Shown: positions 1 to 9,533, counted from the first letter of the stretch. The stretch is 64,000 nucleotides of DNA from JBBROS01 sp965213845 (GCA_965213845.1 CBDCAI010000004.1:744001-808000), one strand, 5' to 3'. Notes: generated by a model from the sequence alone, not told the origin. Program-made: numbers and translations.

Positions 1-77
1 TGGCCTATATCGGCTGCGTGCTGTTCTTCCCGCAGGGAATCTGGGGCACCCTCCTGGCCCAGCTCAGGCGCCGATGA
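1..77 (+). CDS. ABC transporter permease, LivM-like, C-terminal end only
   Basis: Only the last 24 codons of a gene that begins before the window are present, ending in TGA at 75-77. The visible residues are hydrophobic and then basic (FFPQGIWGTL followed by LRRR), which is how LivM-type permeases of branched-chain-amino-acid-type ABC importers usually end. The stop overlaps the ATG of the following LivG-like ATPase by the ATGA arrangement, so it belongs to the same transporter operon. The assignment rests mainly on this context because too little of the protein is visible for domain evidence. Confidence 0.7.
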   Translation, partial: AYIGCVLFFPQGIWGTLLAQLRRR

Positions 78-823
78 CCGACGTCATCCTCAGCACGCAC
101 GACGTCGGCATGAGCTTCGGGAAGTTCGTCGCCCTCCGCGCCGTCTCGGCCGAGTTCCGCCGCGGCGAGCTGACCGGCATCATCGGCCCCAACGGCGCCG
201 GCAAAAGCACCTACTTCAACACCCTCTCGGGCCAGTTCCCGCCCACCACCGGCCGCGTGCTGTTCGAGGGGCGGGACATCACCGGCCTGCCGCAGCACCG
301 CTACGCCCGGCTCGGCATCGCCAAGTCGTTCCAGATCACCACCGTCTTCCCCGGCCTGTCCACGCTCGAGAACGTGCGAGTCGCCCTGCAGGCGCTGACC
401 ACCCGCTACGACGTCTGGCGCCCCCGATCCCGGCTGACCGCCCTGGTGGACGAGGCCCAGGCGCTGCTGCAGACCGTCGGCCTGCATTCCGTCCGCGACC
501 GCAAGGCCGCGACGCTGGCGCACGGCGAGCAGCGGGCGCTCGAGATCGCGATGGCGCTGGCCAGCAAGCCGCGCCTGCTGCTGCTGGACGAACCCACCGC
601 CGGCATGAGCCCCGAGGAGACCCGCGGCATGATGGGCCTCATCCAGCAGCTGGCCCGCGAGCGCACCGTCATCCTGGTGGAACACAAGATGAAGCTGGTG
701 ATGGGCATCTGCGACCGTCTGCTGGTGCTGCACCACGGCGAGCTGCTCGCCCAGGGCACGCCCGCCGAGGTGCGGGTCAACCCCGAGGTGAAGCGCGTCT
801 ATCTGGGCCAGCGGGACCATTGA
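74..823 (+). CDS. ABC transporter ATP-binding protein, LivG type
   Basis: 249-residue ATPase that would power import of a branched-chain amino acid or similar carboxylated or aromatic substrate at the inner membrane. Walker A GPNGAGKST lies near residue 38; the signature region LAHGEQRALE is the degenerate form usual in LivG proteins; Walker B is LLLLDEP, followed by the switch histidine in VEHK. Length matches the LivG family. The ATG overlaps the preceding permease stop, and the next gene starts two bases after its own stop, so the order permease-LivG-LivF is that of a Liv-type operon. The substrate cannot be read from the sequence. Confidence 0.93.
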   Translation: MTDVILSTHDVGMSFGKFVALRAVSAEFRRGELTGIIGPNGAGKSTYFNTLSGQFPPTTGRVLFEGRDITGLPQHRYARLGIAKSFQITTVFPGLSTLENVRVALQALTTRYDVWRPRSRLTALVDEAQALLQTVGLHSVRDRKAATLAHGEQRALEIAMALASKPRLLLLDEPTAGMSPEETRGMMGLIQQLARERTVILVEHKMKLVMGICDRLLVLHHGELLAQGTPAEVRVNPEVKRVYLGQRDH

Positions 824-824
824 T

Positions 825-1529
825 GTGCTGACGATCCGGGGCCTGAACGCCTGGTACGGCGCCAGCCATATCCTCCAGGGCGTCGACATCGAGGTGAGGC
901 AGGGCGAGATCGTCTGCCTGGTCGGCCGCAACGGCGCCGGCAAGACCACGACCCTGCGCTCCGTCATGGGCCTAGCCGGCCGCACCACAGGCTCGGTCAC
1001 CTTCGACGGCACGCCGCTGCTCGGCCGCCCGGCCCATATCCGCAACGGCCTCGGCCTCGGCTACGTGCCGGAGGAGCGGCGGATCGTCGCCGGGCTCACG
1101 GTGCGCGACAACATCCGCCTCGGCCTGCTGGCCGCCAAGGTGAAGCGCCCCGAGCGGGAGGTCATCGACGAGGTCGCCGCGATCTTCCCCCGCCTCGCGG
1201 AGCGGCTGGACCAGATGGCGGTCACCATGTCGGGCGGCGAGCAGCAGATGCTCGCGATCGCCCGGGCCACCGTCAGCCGGCCCAAGCTGATCATGCTCGA
1301 CGAACCCAGCGAGGGCATCATGCCCGTCCTGGTCGACGAGATGATGGCGCTGTTCACCGCCATGCGCGACCAGGGCACCACGCTGCTCCTGGTGGAGCAG
1401 AACGTGGAGCTGGCACTGGGCATCGCCGACCGCGCCTACATCATGGATGGCGGCACGGTCGTCCATGAAGCCGCCGCCGCGGCCCTCCTGGCCGACGAGG
1501 CGCTGAAAGAACGGTACTGCTCGGTCTGA
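825..1529 (+). CDS. ABC transporter ATP-binding protein, LivF type
   Basis: 234-residue second ATPase of the same importer. Walker A GRNGAGKTT, signature SGGEQQML, Walker B LIMLDEPSEG and a late VEQN motif are all visible; the SEG after Walker B is typical of LivF rather than LivG. The GTG start two bases after the LivG stop gives a normal LivF N-terminus (LTIRGLNAWYG). It is the last gene of the operon; the next gene converges on it from the other strand 25 bases away. The pair LivG/LivF should form the cytoplasmic ATPase heterodimer. Confidence 0.93.
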   Translation: MLTIRGLNAWYGASHILQGVDIEVRQGEIVCLVGRNGAGKTTTLRSVMGLAGRTTGSVTFDGTPLLGRPAHIRNGLGLGYVPEERRIVAGLTVRDNIRLGLLAAKVKRPEREVIDEVAAIFPRLAERLDQMAVTMSGGEQQMLAIARATVSRPKLIMLDEPSEGIMPVLVDEMMALFTAMRDQGTTLLLVEQNVELALGIADRAYIMDGGTVVHEAAAAALLADEALKERYCSV

Positions 1530-1554
1530 GCACCCCCCCTATTCGGCCGCCCCT

Positions 1555-2661
1555 CTATTCAGCAGCCCGACGCTCCGCCGCGATAGCCGCATTCACCCGG
1601 GGCATCACCTGCTCGGCCATCAGCACCTTGCTGCGCCGCGCGATCGCCCGATCCGCCCAGTCGTGCCCGGCATAGAGCAGCGTCCCGAAATCGCCCACCT
1701 CCTCCCGGAAGCCCAGGAGCTTGTCGGCCACCTCGTCCGGCGTGCCATGGATGATCAACCGGTCGCAGATCGCATCCAGCGTCAGGCTGTCGTCGGATTG
1801 CGACCGGTCCTCCTTGAACAGCTCGGCCCGGCCGGCGCGCTTCATCTTCGTCAACAGCTGGCTGTAATAGAACCGATACGGGCTGTCCGGGTCGGTCGCG
1901 TAGCGCCGGGCCGTGGCACGGTCGTCCGCGACGCAGATGCTTTTGGCGACGCGCCAATTCGCCGGGTCCGCAGGCCGCCCGGCCCGCTTGCAGCCCTCGA
2001 CGTAACCGGGCCAATGGCTGCGCACCCAGCCGGGCATCAGGAAGTTGGCGCTGATCGGCTCCCACCCCCGCGCCGCCGCCTCCGTGATGCCCTTCGAGAA
2101 CGGGGCCACGACCGTCACGATGATCGGCGGATGCGGCGCCTGCAGCGGCTTGGGGATGATGCCCTGCCCGATATCGGCGATCAGCGTCTTCTGCGTCGTC
2201 ACCGACCAGAACTGGCCGACGATGTCGTACGGCGGCTCGCTCGACCAGATCTTCAGCACCTGGTCGATGCACTCCACGAACATCGCGTTGCGGTCCTTGC
2301 CGAACGTCCCGAACGCCTCGGCGTCCGAAGGCAGCCCCCCGGGGCTGATGCCGAAGTTGAGCCGCCCGTCCAGCAGGTGGTCCAGCATCGCGATCTCGCC
2401 GGCGACGCGGGCCGGGTGCGTGTTGGGCAGGTTGACCGTGCCCGTGCCGAGCCGGATCTGCTTGGTCTGCCCCACCAGGCTCGCCAGGAACAGCACGCAC
2501 GAAGTGATGTTCTCCGCCTGGTCCGTCGTGTGCTCGCCGACATAGGCCTCGCTGAAGCCCAGCTCGTCGGCCAGGATGAAGGTCTCCCGGTCCTCGCGCA
2601 GCGACTGGCGCCAGTCCTTGTCCAGCGGGTGGATGGGCATGGTGAAGAAGCCGAGCTTCAT
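1555..2661 (-). CDS. LLM class flavin-dependent oxidoreductase
   Basis: 368-residue protein of the bacterial luciferase-like (F420/FMN) monooxygenase family. It has the family N-terminus (MKLGFFTMPIHP), an early AYVGEHT segment, the conserved RIRLGTG-like strand (here QIRLGTGTVNLP) and a GRLNFGISPGG turn near residues 120-130. Such enzymes use reduced flavin supplied by a separate reductase to oxidise small organic substrates. The ATG at 2661 was chosen because GGAGG lies six bases upstream; the open frame runs further but without family similarity. It follows the 3-HIBDH-like gene at 2736-3635 in the same direction with a 74-base gap. The substrate is unknown. Confidence 0.9.
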   Translation of the reverse strand: MKLGFFTMPIHPLDKDWRQSLREDRETFILADELGFSEAYVGEHTTDQAENITSCVLFLASLVGQTKQIRLGTGTVNLPNTHPARVAGEIAMLDHLLDGRLNFGISPGGLPSDAEAFGTFGKDRNAMFVECIDQVLKIWSSEPPYDIVGQFWSVTTQKTLIADIGQGIIPKPLQAPHPPIIVTVVAPFSKGITEAAARGWEPISANFLMPGWVRSHWPGYVEGCKRAGRPADPANWRVAKSICVADDRATARRYATDPDSPYRFYYSQLLTKMKRAGRAELFKEDRSQSDDSLTLDAICDRLIIHGTPDEVADKLLGFREEVGDFGTLLYAGHDWADRAIARRSKVLMAEQVMPRVNAAIAAERRAAE

Positions 2662-2680
2662 GGACGTCCTCCGGTTTTTC

Positions 2681-2712
2681 TGCATATGAGCCCGGCTGCA
2701 TATAAGCCCAGC
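2681..2712. repeat. Tandem 16-bp direct repeat upstream of the LLM gene
   Basis: Two adjacent 16-base units (TGCATATGAGCCCGGC at 2681-2696, TGCATATAAGCCCAGC at 2697-2712) differ at two positions and sit 20 bases upstream of the LLM oxidoreductase start on the minus strand. This AT-containing island stands out against the surrounding GC. A duplicated site in this position could be an operator or activator site, but no regulator gene is adjacent. Confidence 0.45.
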
Positions 2713-2735
2713 CTGCCGCCTCCGCGCATCATCGT

Positions 2736-3635
2736 TTATGCAGCCGCCCCATCGGGGCCGCCGCTGGCCTTGCCCGCCCAGCGCGCCGGCAGCAGGCTGC
2801 AATCCCCGCCCCCCAGCCCGGCCGCGCTCGCCTCGTCGAAGCACGCCAAAGCGGCCTGCGTGGCCGGCAACGCCACCCCGCGGGACTGCCCTTCCTCGAT
2901 CATGGTCCGCAGGTCCTTGCGGATGCTGTCGATGTCGAAGGTCGCGGGCCCCGGGTCATGCCCGCCCAGCGCCGCGATGATGGCCGGCGCGCGGTTCTTC
3001 AACACGGACGGCGCGCCGGAGGTGTCGGTGAAGAACTCCACGAGCCAGGCGGGATCCAGATCGAGGTGCCGCAGCAGCGCGTTGGCCTCGCCGAACGACT
3101 GCCAGAACACCAGCAGCGGCAGGTTGATGGCCAGCTTCATCGACGCCGCCGCCCCATGCGGCCCCACATGCTCCACCCGGCGGCACAGCAGCTCCAGCAC
3201 CGGCCGGGCCCGCTCCACATCCGCCGCGGCGCCGCCCGCCATGCCCAGCAGCTTGCCCGACCGCGCCGGCCCCGTCGTCCCGCCGACCGGGCACTCGATC
3301 GCCGCACCGCCCCGCGCCGCCACCGCCGCTGCCAGCGCGATCTGCGTGTGCGGCCGCAACGTGCTCGTCTCGACCACCAGCTTCCCCACCAGGTCGGCCT
3401 CCAGGAGCCCACCCGCACCGTGGAACACCGCCAGCGCCGCCTCGTCGTCGAAGAGGCTCGTCAGGACCAGGTCGCTGCCCTCGGCCAAGGCGCGCGGCGA
3501 GTCGGCGACCACGAGCCCCGTCGCCTCCGCCCGCGACCGCGTGCGGTTCCACACCAGCGGCGGGCGCCCCGCCTCCTGCAGCCGCGCGGCCATGGCGGCC
3601 CCCATCTTCCCCAATCCCGCAAACCCGATGCGCAT
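2736..3635 (-). CDS. NAD(P)-dependent oxidoreductase, 3-hydroxyisobutyrate dehydrogenase family
   Basis: 299-residue beta-hydroxyacid dehydrogenase. It has the N-terminal dinucleotide-binding motif GFAGLGKMG, the family signature strand leading to CPVGG near residue 115, and the catalytic lysine region ASMKLAINL near residue 170, followed by the C-terminal helical domain. The family oxidises beta-hydroxyacids to semialdehydes, or does the reverse. It starts 56 bases from the divergent gene at 3692, which encodes a second family member, and precedes the LLM oxidoreductase on the same strand. The substrate is not identifiable. Confidence 0.9.
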   Translation of the reverse strand: MRIGFAGLGKMGAAMAARLQEAGRPPLVWNRTRSRAEATGLVVADSPRALAEGSDLVLTSLFDDEAALAVFHGAGGLLEADLVGKLVVETSTLRPHTQIALAAAVAARGGAAIECPVGGTTGPARSGKLLGMAGGAAADVERARPVLELLCRRVEHVGPHGAAASMKLAINLPLLVFWQSFGEANALLRHLDLDPAWLVEFFTDTSGAPSVLKNRAPAIIAALGGHDPGPATFDIDSIRKDLRTMIEEGQSRGVALPATQAALACFDEASAAGLGGGDCSLLPARWAGKASGGPDGAAA

Positions 3636-3691
3636 GGACGTTCCCCCTGCTTGCCGCTTATTGATCGCACGCTAATGGTGGGAGAAACGCG

Positions 3692-4630
3692 ATGGAAAGA
3701 GAAGCCGGAGTCATCGGCCTGGGCATCATGGGCGGCACGATGGCCGCCAACCTCGTCCTGAACGGCTGGACCATCCACGGCTACGACCCCGACCCGGCCG
3801 CCCAGGACGCTGCCCGCGCCGCCGGCGTCACCGTCCATGACCGGCTCGAGACGCTCGTCCACGCCGCCCCCATCCTCATGACCAGCCTGCCCACGCCCTC
3901 CGCCATGGCCGCCACCGCCGAAGCCATCGCAGCAGCCGGCGCGCCGCCCCGCATCGTGGCGGAGGTCAGCACCATGACGATCGAGGACAAGGGCCGTTTC
4001 GAGGCGACCCTGGCCCGGGCCGGGCACGTCGCGCTCGATTGCCCGATCAGCGGCACCGGCGCCCAGGCCCGCACCCGCGACCTGGTGCTGTACTGCAGCG
4101 GCGACAGCGCCGCGATCGCCCGCCTGCAGCCCTTCTTCCGCGACTTCGCCCGCGCCGCCCACGACCTGGGCGCGTTCGGCAACGGCAGCCGAATGAAATA
4201 CGTCGCCAACCTGCTGGTCGCGATCCACAACGTCGCCTCCGCCGAGGCCATGGTGCTCGGCATGCGGGCCGGGCTCGACCCGCACCAGGTCGTGACACTG
4301 ATCGGCGAGGGCGTCGGCACCTCCCGCGTGTTCGACCTGCGCGCGCCCATGATGGCGGCCGACCACTACGAACCCGCGACCATGAAGGTCTCCGTCTGGC
4401 AGAAGGACATGGCCATCATCGGCCAGTTCGCCACCGCCCTCGGCGTCCCCACCCCGCTGCTGAGCGCCTGCATCCCCATCTACGCCAGCGCCATGGCGCA
4501 CGGCCACGCGCAGCACGACACGGCCTCGGTCTGCGACGTGCTGAGGCGGATGGCGGGGCTGGAGCGGGTGCAGCCCCCACAGACGTTGGACGGTGGCAAG
4601 CCGCTTGCGCCGCCCCACGCCACATGCTGA
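3692..4630 (+). CDS. NAD(P)-dependent oxidoreductase, 3-hydroxyisobutyrate dehydrogenase family (second copy)
   Basis: 312-residue relative of the divergent gene at 2736-3635, but clearly not a recent duplicate: the sequences share the family motifs only. N-terminal GLGIMGGTMA binds NAD(P); MTSLPTPSAM follows the nucleotide domain; the catalytic lysine lies in SRMKYVANLL near residue 168. The ATG is preceded by GGGAG. The following CocE-like hydrolase starts 27 bases after the stop, so the two may be co-transcribed. The hydroxyacid substrate is unknown. Confidence 0.9.
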   Translation: MEREAGVIGLGIMGGTMAANLVLNGWTIHGYDPDPAAQDAARAAGVTVHDRLETLVHAAPILMTSLPTPSAMAATAEAIAAAGAPPRIVAEVSTMTIEDKGRFEATLARAGHVALDCPISGTGAQARTRDLVLYCSGDSAAIARLQPFFRDFARAAHDLGAFGNGSRMKYVANLLVAIHNVASAEAMVLGMRAGLDPHQVVTLIGEGVGTSRVFDLRAPMMAADHYEPATMKVSVWQKDMAIIGQFATALGVPTPLLSACIPIYASAMAHGHAQHDTASVCDVLRRMAGLERVQPPQTLDGGKPLAPPHATC

Positions 4631-4657
4631 TCTGACGATAAGTAAGCGCGAACCTGC

Positions 4658-6466
4658 GTGAGCGACAAAGCAAGAGCCGCGACCATCGCGGCCGGGAAAC
4701 GTCCGATGTCACACTCCGAGTTGCGCGACGGCATGCACGTCGATTGGGACGTCGCCATCCCGATGGACGACGGCCTGGTGCTGCGGGCCGACATCTTCCG
4801 CCCGCCCGGCGACGCGCGGTGTCCCGTGCTGCTGACCTACGGCCCCTACGCGAAGGGGCTCTCGTTCCAGGACGGCTATCCCAGCGCCTGGCAGCGCATG
4901 GTCGAGACCCATCCGGACGTCGCCGCGGGTTCGAGCAACCTGTATCAGAACTGGGAAGTGGTGGACCCGGAGAAATGGGTCCCGCACGGCTACGCCTGCG
5001 TGCGTGTGGACAGCCGCGGCTGCGGGCGCTCGCCGGGCATCATCGACCACTTCAGCCCGCGTGAGACGCAGGACTTCCACGACTGCATCGAATGGGCCGG
5101 CGTGCAGCCCTGGAGCAACGGCCGCGTCGGGCTGAACGGCATCAGCTATTACGGCATCAACCAGTGGCAGGTCGCCAGCCGCCAGCCGCCGCACCTGGCC
5201 GCCATGTGCATCTGGGAAGGTGCCGCCGACTGGTATCGCGACATGACGCACCATGGCGGCATCCTGAGCACGTTTTGGGCGAACTGGTACGACATGCAGG
5301 TGAAGACCGTGCAGAACGGCCTGGGCGAACGCGGCCCGCGCAGCCCGGCCACCGGCGACCTCGTCTGCGGCCCCGACACCCTCGACGACGCGACGCTGGA
5401 CGCCAACCGCTGCGCCTTCGGCGACGACATCCTGGCCCACCCGCTGGACGACGAGTACCACCGCGCCCGCTCGCCGGACTGGTCGCGCGTGACCGTGCCC
5501 TTCCTGTCGGCCGGCAACTGGGGCGGCCAGGGCCTGCACCCCCGCGGCAACTTCGAGGGCTACATGCGCGCCGCATCCACCCAGAAGTGGCTGGAGGCGC
5601 ACGGCATCGAGCACTGGACCCACTTCTACACCGATTACGGCCGCGCCCTGCAGCTGCGCTTCTTCGACCGCTTCCTGAAAGACCACCCGGACCCCGACTG
5701 GGACCGGCAGCCGCCCGTGCTGCTCCAGGTCCGCCACCCCGACCGCTTCGAGGCGCGGGCGGAGGACGCCTGGCCCATCCCGCGCACAATCTGGACCGAG
5801 TTCGGGCTCCACTTCGCGGACATGACGCTCAGCCCGCAGGGACCATCCACCTCCGGAACCGGCACCGTCGCCTTCGACGCCATGGGCGACGGCGTCACCT
5901 TCCTCACGCCCCCCCTCCCCGAGGCCACCGAGATCACCGGCCCCTGCGCGGTGCGGCTGTTCGTGTCGTCCACCACGGCCGACGCCGACCTGTTCGTCGT
6001 GCTGCGCGTCTTCACCGCGGACCTGCGGGAGATCACCTTCCAGGGCGCGATCGACCCGCACACCCCCATCGGCCAGGGCTGGCTCCGCGCCTCCCACCGC
6101 GCGCTCGACCCGGCGCTCTCGTTGCCCTACCGCCCCTACCACACCCACACCAACCCCCAGCCGCTGACCCCCGGCGCCGTCGTGCCGCTCGACATCGAGA
6201 TCTGGCCGACCTCCATCGTCGTGCCGCCGGGCCACCGGGTGGGGCTGACGGTGCGGGGCCGCGACTACGAATCCGCCTGCGAGGGCGGGCGCCTGTCGAA
6301 CTTCAAGAACGTCCTGCGGGGCTGCGGACCCTTCCTGCACGACGACCCGCGCGACCGTCCGCCGGCCCTGTTCGGCGGCCGCACCACGCTGCACGCCGGC
6401 CCCGGGCAGCAGCCCATGCTGCTGCTCCCCATCATCCCCCCACCCCGATCGGGAGAGACACCATGA
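4658..6466 (+). CDS. CocE/NonD family hydrolase (X-Pro dipeptidyl-peptidase S15-like)
   Basis: 602-residue alpha/beta hydrolase. An N-terminal catalytic domain starts with the family-typical MDDGLVLRADIFRP; the nucleophile serine is in NGISYYG near residue 168; a C-terminal jelly-roll domain (from about residue 400) begins in the EITGPCAVRLFVSS region. The CocE family hydrolyses ester or amide bonds, as in cocaine esterase and glutaryl-7-ACA acylases. GTG at 4658 has no clear ribosome site; an in-frame ATG at 4706 has GGGAAA eight bases upstream and is a real alternative. The stop overlaps the ATG of the binding protein of a Liv-type importer, so the hydrolase may act on the imported compound. 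Confidence 0.88.
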   Translation: MSDKARAATIAAGKRPMSHSELRDGMHVDWDVAIPMDDGLVLRADIFRPPGDARCPVLLTYGPYAKGLSFQDGYPSAWQRMVETHPDVAAGSSNLYQNWEVVDPEKWVPHGYACVRVDSRGCGRSPGIIDHFSPRETQDFHDCIEWAGVQPWSNGRVGLNGISYYGINQWQVASRQPPHLAAMCIWEGAADWYRDMTHHGGILSTFWANWYDMQVKTVQNGLGERGPRSPATGDLVCGPDTLDDATLDANRCAFGDDILAHPLDDEYHRARSPDWSRVTVPFLSAGNWGGQGLHPRGNFEGYMRAASTQKWLEAHGIEHWTHFYTDYGRALQLRFFDRFLKDHPDPDWDRQPPVLLQVRHPDRFEARAEDAWPIPRTIWTEFGLHFADMTLSPQGPSTSGTGTVAFDAMGDGVTFLTPPLPEATEITGPCAVRLFVSSTTADADLFVVLRVFTADLREITFQGAIDPHTPIGQGWLRASHRALDPALSLPYRPYHTHTNPQPLTPGAVVPLDIEIWPTSIVVPPGHRVGLTVRGRDYESACEGGRLSNFKNVLRGCGPFLHDDPRDRPPALFGGRTTLHAGPGQQPMLLLPIIPPPRSGETP

Positions 6467-7707
6467 CAGGCATCGGCCGGCGCACCCTCATCGGCAGCGG
6501 CCTGGCACTCGGCCTCGCCGGCCAGGCCCGAGCCCAGGCGCCGCAACCCGCAGGCGACCCCATCCGGCTCGGGTTCCTGACGGTCAAGACAGGCCCCCTC
6601 GCCTCCGGCGGCATCCAGATGGAGCAGGGCCTGCAGCTCTGGCTGAAGGAGAACAACAACAAGATGGGCGGCCGCGCGGTCGAGCTGTTCACCGCCGACA
6701 CCGGCGGCGTGCCGGCCAACACCCGGTCCAAGACGCAGGAGCTGGTGGAGCGCAACAACGTCAGCGCCATCATCGGCCCGCTCGCCGCGTTCGAGGCGCT
6801 GGCCATCGACGACTACACCAAGGAGCGCGGCATCCCGGTCTTCAGCGTCGCCGCCGCGGAGGACATCACCCAGCGCCACCCGGATCCCTGGTTCGTGCGC
6901 GTCACCTCGTCCTCGGCGCAGTGTGCGCACGCCATGGCGGACTATTCGGCCAAGGAGCTGGGCTACGGGCGCATGGCGACCATCGGCGACGACATCGCCT
7001 ATGGCCAGGAGCAGAATGCCGGCTTCCAGCGCGCCTTCGAGGATGCGGGCGGCCAGGTCGTACAGAAGCTGTGGCCCCCGCTGAACGCGCCGGACTACGG
7101 CACCTTCATCGCCCAGCTGAAGCCGGTCGACGCCATCTTCATGTCGTTCGCCGGCTCCAACGGGTTCCGCTTCTTCAAGCAATACAAGGAATACGGCGGC
7201 ACCACGCCCATCGTCGGCGGCATGACGGCGGTGGACGAGGCCGTGCTGCAGCAGATGGGCGACGACGCCGCGGGCCTGATCTCCGCCAACTGGTACTCCG
7301 CCCAGCTGGACACCCCGTCCAACAAGAAGTTCGTCGCCGACATGCAAGCGACCTACAAGGTCGACCCCGGCTACTACGCCGCCGGCACCTATGTCGCGGC
7401 CCAGGTGATGGACGCGGTGCTGACCAAGATCGGCGGCAAGATCGAGGACAAGGCCGCCTTCATCAAGGCCGCGCGGGAGGGCAGCTTCCCCGACACCGCC
7501 CGCGGGCCCGTCCGGTTCGATGCGTTCGGCAACGTCGTCGGCGCCGTCTACATCCGCAAGGTGGAGAGGAAGGCCGGCCGCTTCGTCAACAGCGTCATCA
7601 AGACCTACCCGGACGTCAGCCAGTTCTGGACCTACGACCAGGCGGAGTTCCTCAAGCAGCCGGTCTATGCGCGGGACCAGCCGCCAGCGCGCTACCTGAC
7701 CAAGTAG
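6463..7707 (+). CDS. ABC transporter substrate-binding protein, Liv type
   Basis: 414-residue periplasmic binding protein (peripla_BP_6 fold). The N-terminus GRRTLIGSGLALGLAGQARAQ-type signal has two arginines before the hydrophobic stretch and a likely AQA cleavage site, so Tat or Sec export are both possible. The mature part starts with the family-typical PIRLGFLTVKTGPLASGG. It is translationally coupled to the CocE-like hydrolase (ATGA) and lies four bases before the first permease gene, forming a complete five-gene importer ending at 10989. The ligand is unknown; the sequence lacks features that would separate amino acids from aromatic acids. Confidence 0.92.
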   Translation: MTGIGRRTLIGSGLALGLAGQARAQAPQPAGDPIRLGFLTVKTGPLASGGIQMEQGLQLWLKENNNKMGGRAVELFTADTGGVPANTRSKTQELVERNNVSAIIGPLAAFEALAIDDYTKERGIPVFSVAAAEDITQRHPDPWFVRVTSSSAQCAHAMADYSAKELGYGRMATIGDDIAYGQEQNAGFQRAFEDAGGQVVQKLWPPLNAPDYGTFIAQLKPVDAIFMSFAGSNGFRFFKQYKEYGGTTPIVGGMTAVDEAVLQQMGDDAAGLISANWYSAQLDTPSNKKFVADMQATYKVDPGYYAAGTYVAAQVMDAVLTKIGGKIEDKAAFIKAAREGSFPDTARGPVRFDAFGNVVGAVYIRKVERKAGRFVNSVIKTYPDVSQFWTYDQAEFLKQPVYARDQPPARYLTK

Positions 7708-7711
7708 GGCG

Positions 7712-8572
7712 ATGCAGTTCTGGCTCATCCAGACACTGAACAGCGTCGCGTTCGGCGGCCTGTTGTTCCTGCTGGCGTCCGGCTTCTCGTTGATCTTCGG
7801 CCTGCTGCGCGTGCCCAACCTGGCGCATGGCGCGCTGTTCATGCTGGGCGCCTATCTGGGCGCCACCCTGCTCAACCTGGGGTGGGACCTGTGGGCGGCC
7901 GCCATCGCGGTCGCCGCCGCGGTCGGCCTGTTCGGCGCGGTCATCGAGCGGGTGCTGCTGCGCCGCCTGGCCGGGAACGAGCAGGGCCAGGTGCTGGTGA
8001 CGCTGGGCATCGCCTTCATCATCGCCGACCTCTGCCTCGTCACATGGGGCGGCGACCCCATGCCGCTCGCCCCGCCCATGGACCTGCGCCGGCCGCTCCG
8101 CCTGATGGGCTACGCCTTCCCCGCCTACCGCCTCGCCGTGCTCGCGGTCGCCGTCGTGGCCGTCGTGCTGCTGGTGCTGCTGATGGACTACACCCGGCTC
8201 GGCGCCATGATCCGGGCCGGGGTCGATGACCGCATGATGGCCCGCGGCGTCGGCATCCGCGTGGACCTGCTGTTCACCACGGTGTTCTTCCTCGGCGCAG
8301 CCCTGGCCGGCTTCGGCGGCGTCATCGGCGGGCCCATCCTGTCCGCCTATCCCGGCCTCGATGCCGACATGCTGCCCTTGGCGCTGATCGTCGTCATCCT
8401 GGGCGGCGTCGGCAGCCTGGGCGGCGCGCTGCTGGGCAGCTTCCTCGTCGGCCTGATCTACAACTTCGGCAACGCCCTGTTGCCCGACTTCGCCTACGTC
8501 GTGCTGTTCCTGCCGATGGTCCTGGCGCTCGTGTTCAAGCCCGAGGGCCTGTTCGGGCGGCGCGCGGCATGA
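7712..8572 (+). CDS. ABC transporter permease, LivH type
   Basis: 286-residue integral membrane protein with multiple hydrophobic segments and family landmarks: NSVAFGGLLFLLASGFSL near the N-terminus, VPNLAHGALFMLGAY around residue 35, and GGVGSLGGALLGSF near residue 235 (the region contacting the ATPase). It ends in the usual FKPEGLFG. Four bases separate it from the binding protein and ATGA overlaps the next permease. It should pair with the LivM-like protein to form the channel. Confidence 0.93.
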   Translation: MQFWLIQTLNSVAFGGLLFLLASGFSLIFGLLRVPNLAHGALFMLGAYLGATLLNLGWDLWAAAIAVAAAVGLFGAVIERVLLRRLAGNEQGQVLVTLGIAFIIADLCLVTWGGDPMPLAPPMDLRRPLRLMGYAFPAYRLAVLAVAVVAVVLLVLLMDYTRLGAMIRAGVDDRMMARGVGIRVDLLFTTVFFLGAALAGFGGVIGGPILSAYPGLDADMLPLALIVVILGGVGSLGGALLGSFLVGLIYNFGNALLPDFAYVVLFLPMVLALVFKPEGLFGRRAA

Positions 8573-9533
8573 GGCGCGGCCTGTTCGTCGGCGGGGTCGT
8601 GGCGGTGGTGCTCGGCGTGCTGCCCTGGCTGCTGCCGGGCTCGTTCTACGTCGCGATCGCCACCCACGTGCTCGTTGCGGCCGTGCTGGCGCTCAGCCTC
8701 GATATCCTCATCGGCGCGTGCGGCATGTCGTCGCTCGGCCACGCCGTCTATCTGGGCGTGCCCGCCTATGCCTATGCCTGGCTGGTGGGCAACACCGGCC
8801 TGGGCGTCGCGGCGTCCGCGGTGCTCGCCGTCGGCTGCGGCACGGTCCTGGCCGCGGGCTTCGGCGTGCTCGCGCTGCGGGCGACCGGCCTGGGCTTCCT
8901 GATGATCACCCTGGCGCTGGGCCAGGTGGTGTGGGGCCTGTCGTATCGCTGGGTCGGGGTGACGGGCGGCGACAACGGGCTGCGCGCCCCGCGCCCAGTG
9001 CTGTCCGGCCCCCTCGACGGGATCGACCTCACCCAGCCCCGGCCGTTCTACTACCTGGTTGCCGCCGTATTCCTGGTCGCGCTCGCCTGCCTGTGGCAGC
9101 TGTCGCAGTCGCCCTTCGCCGCCTGCCTGCGCGGCACGCGGGACCAGCCCCGCCGCATGCGCATGCTGGGTCACCCCGTATGGCTGATGCAGTGGGTCGC
9201 GTTCATCATGGCCGGGTTCTGGGGCTCGGTCGCGGGCCTGCTGTACATCTGGGACTATGGCTTCATCAGCCCGCAGACCATGTCGCTGCAGCAGTCGGCC
9301 GAGGTGCTGCTGATGGTCGTGCTGGGCGGCGCCGGCACCCTGGCCGGGCCGGTTGCGGGGGCGGCCGTCATCACCGTCGTGAAGACCGTCATCAGCTCCT
9401 ACGTCGACCGCTGGTCCACGCTGCTCGGCCTGACCTTCATCGTCACCGTCATGGTCATGCCGCGCGGCCTGGTCCCCGGCTGCCGCCGCCTGCTCACCGC
9501 CCGCCCGGCCCCAGCCCCGGCCCCGGGCAAGGC

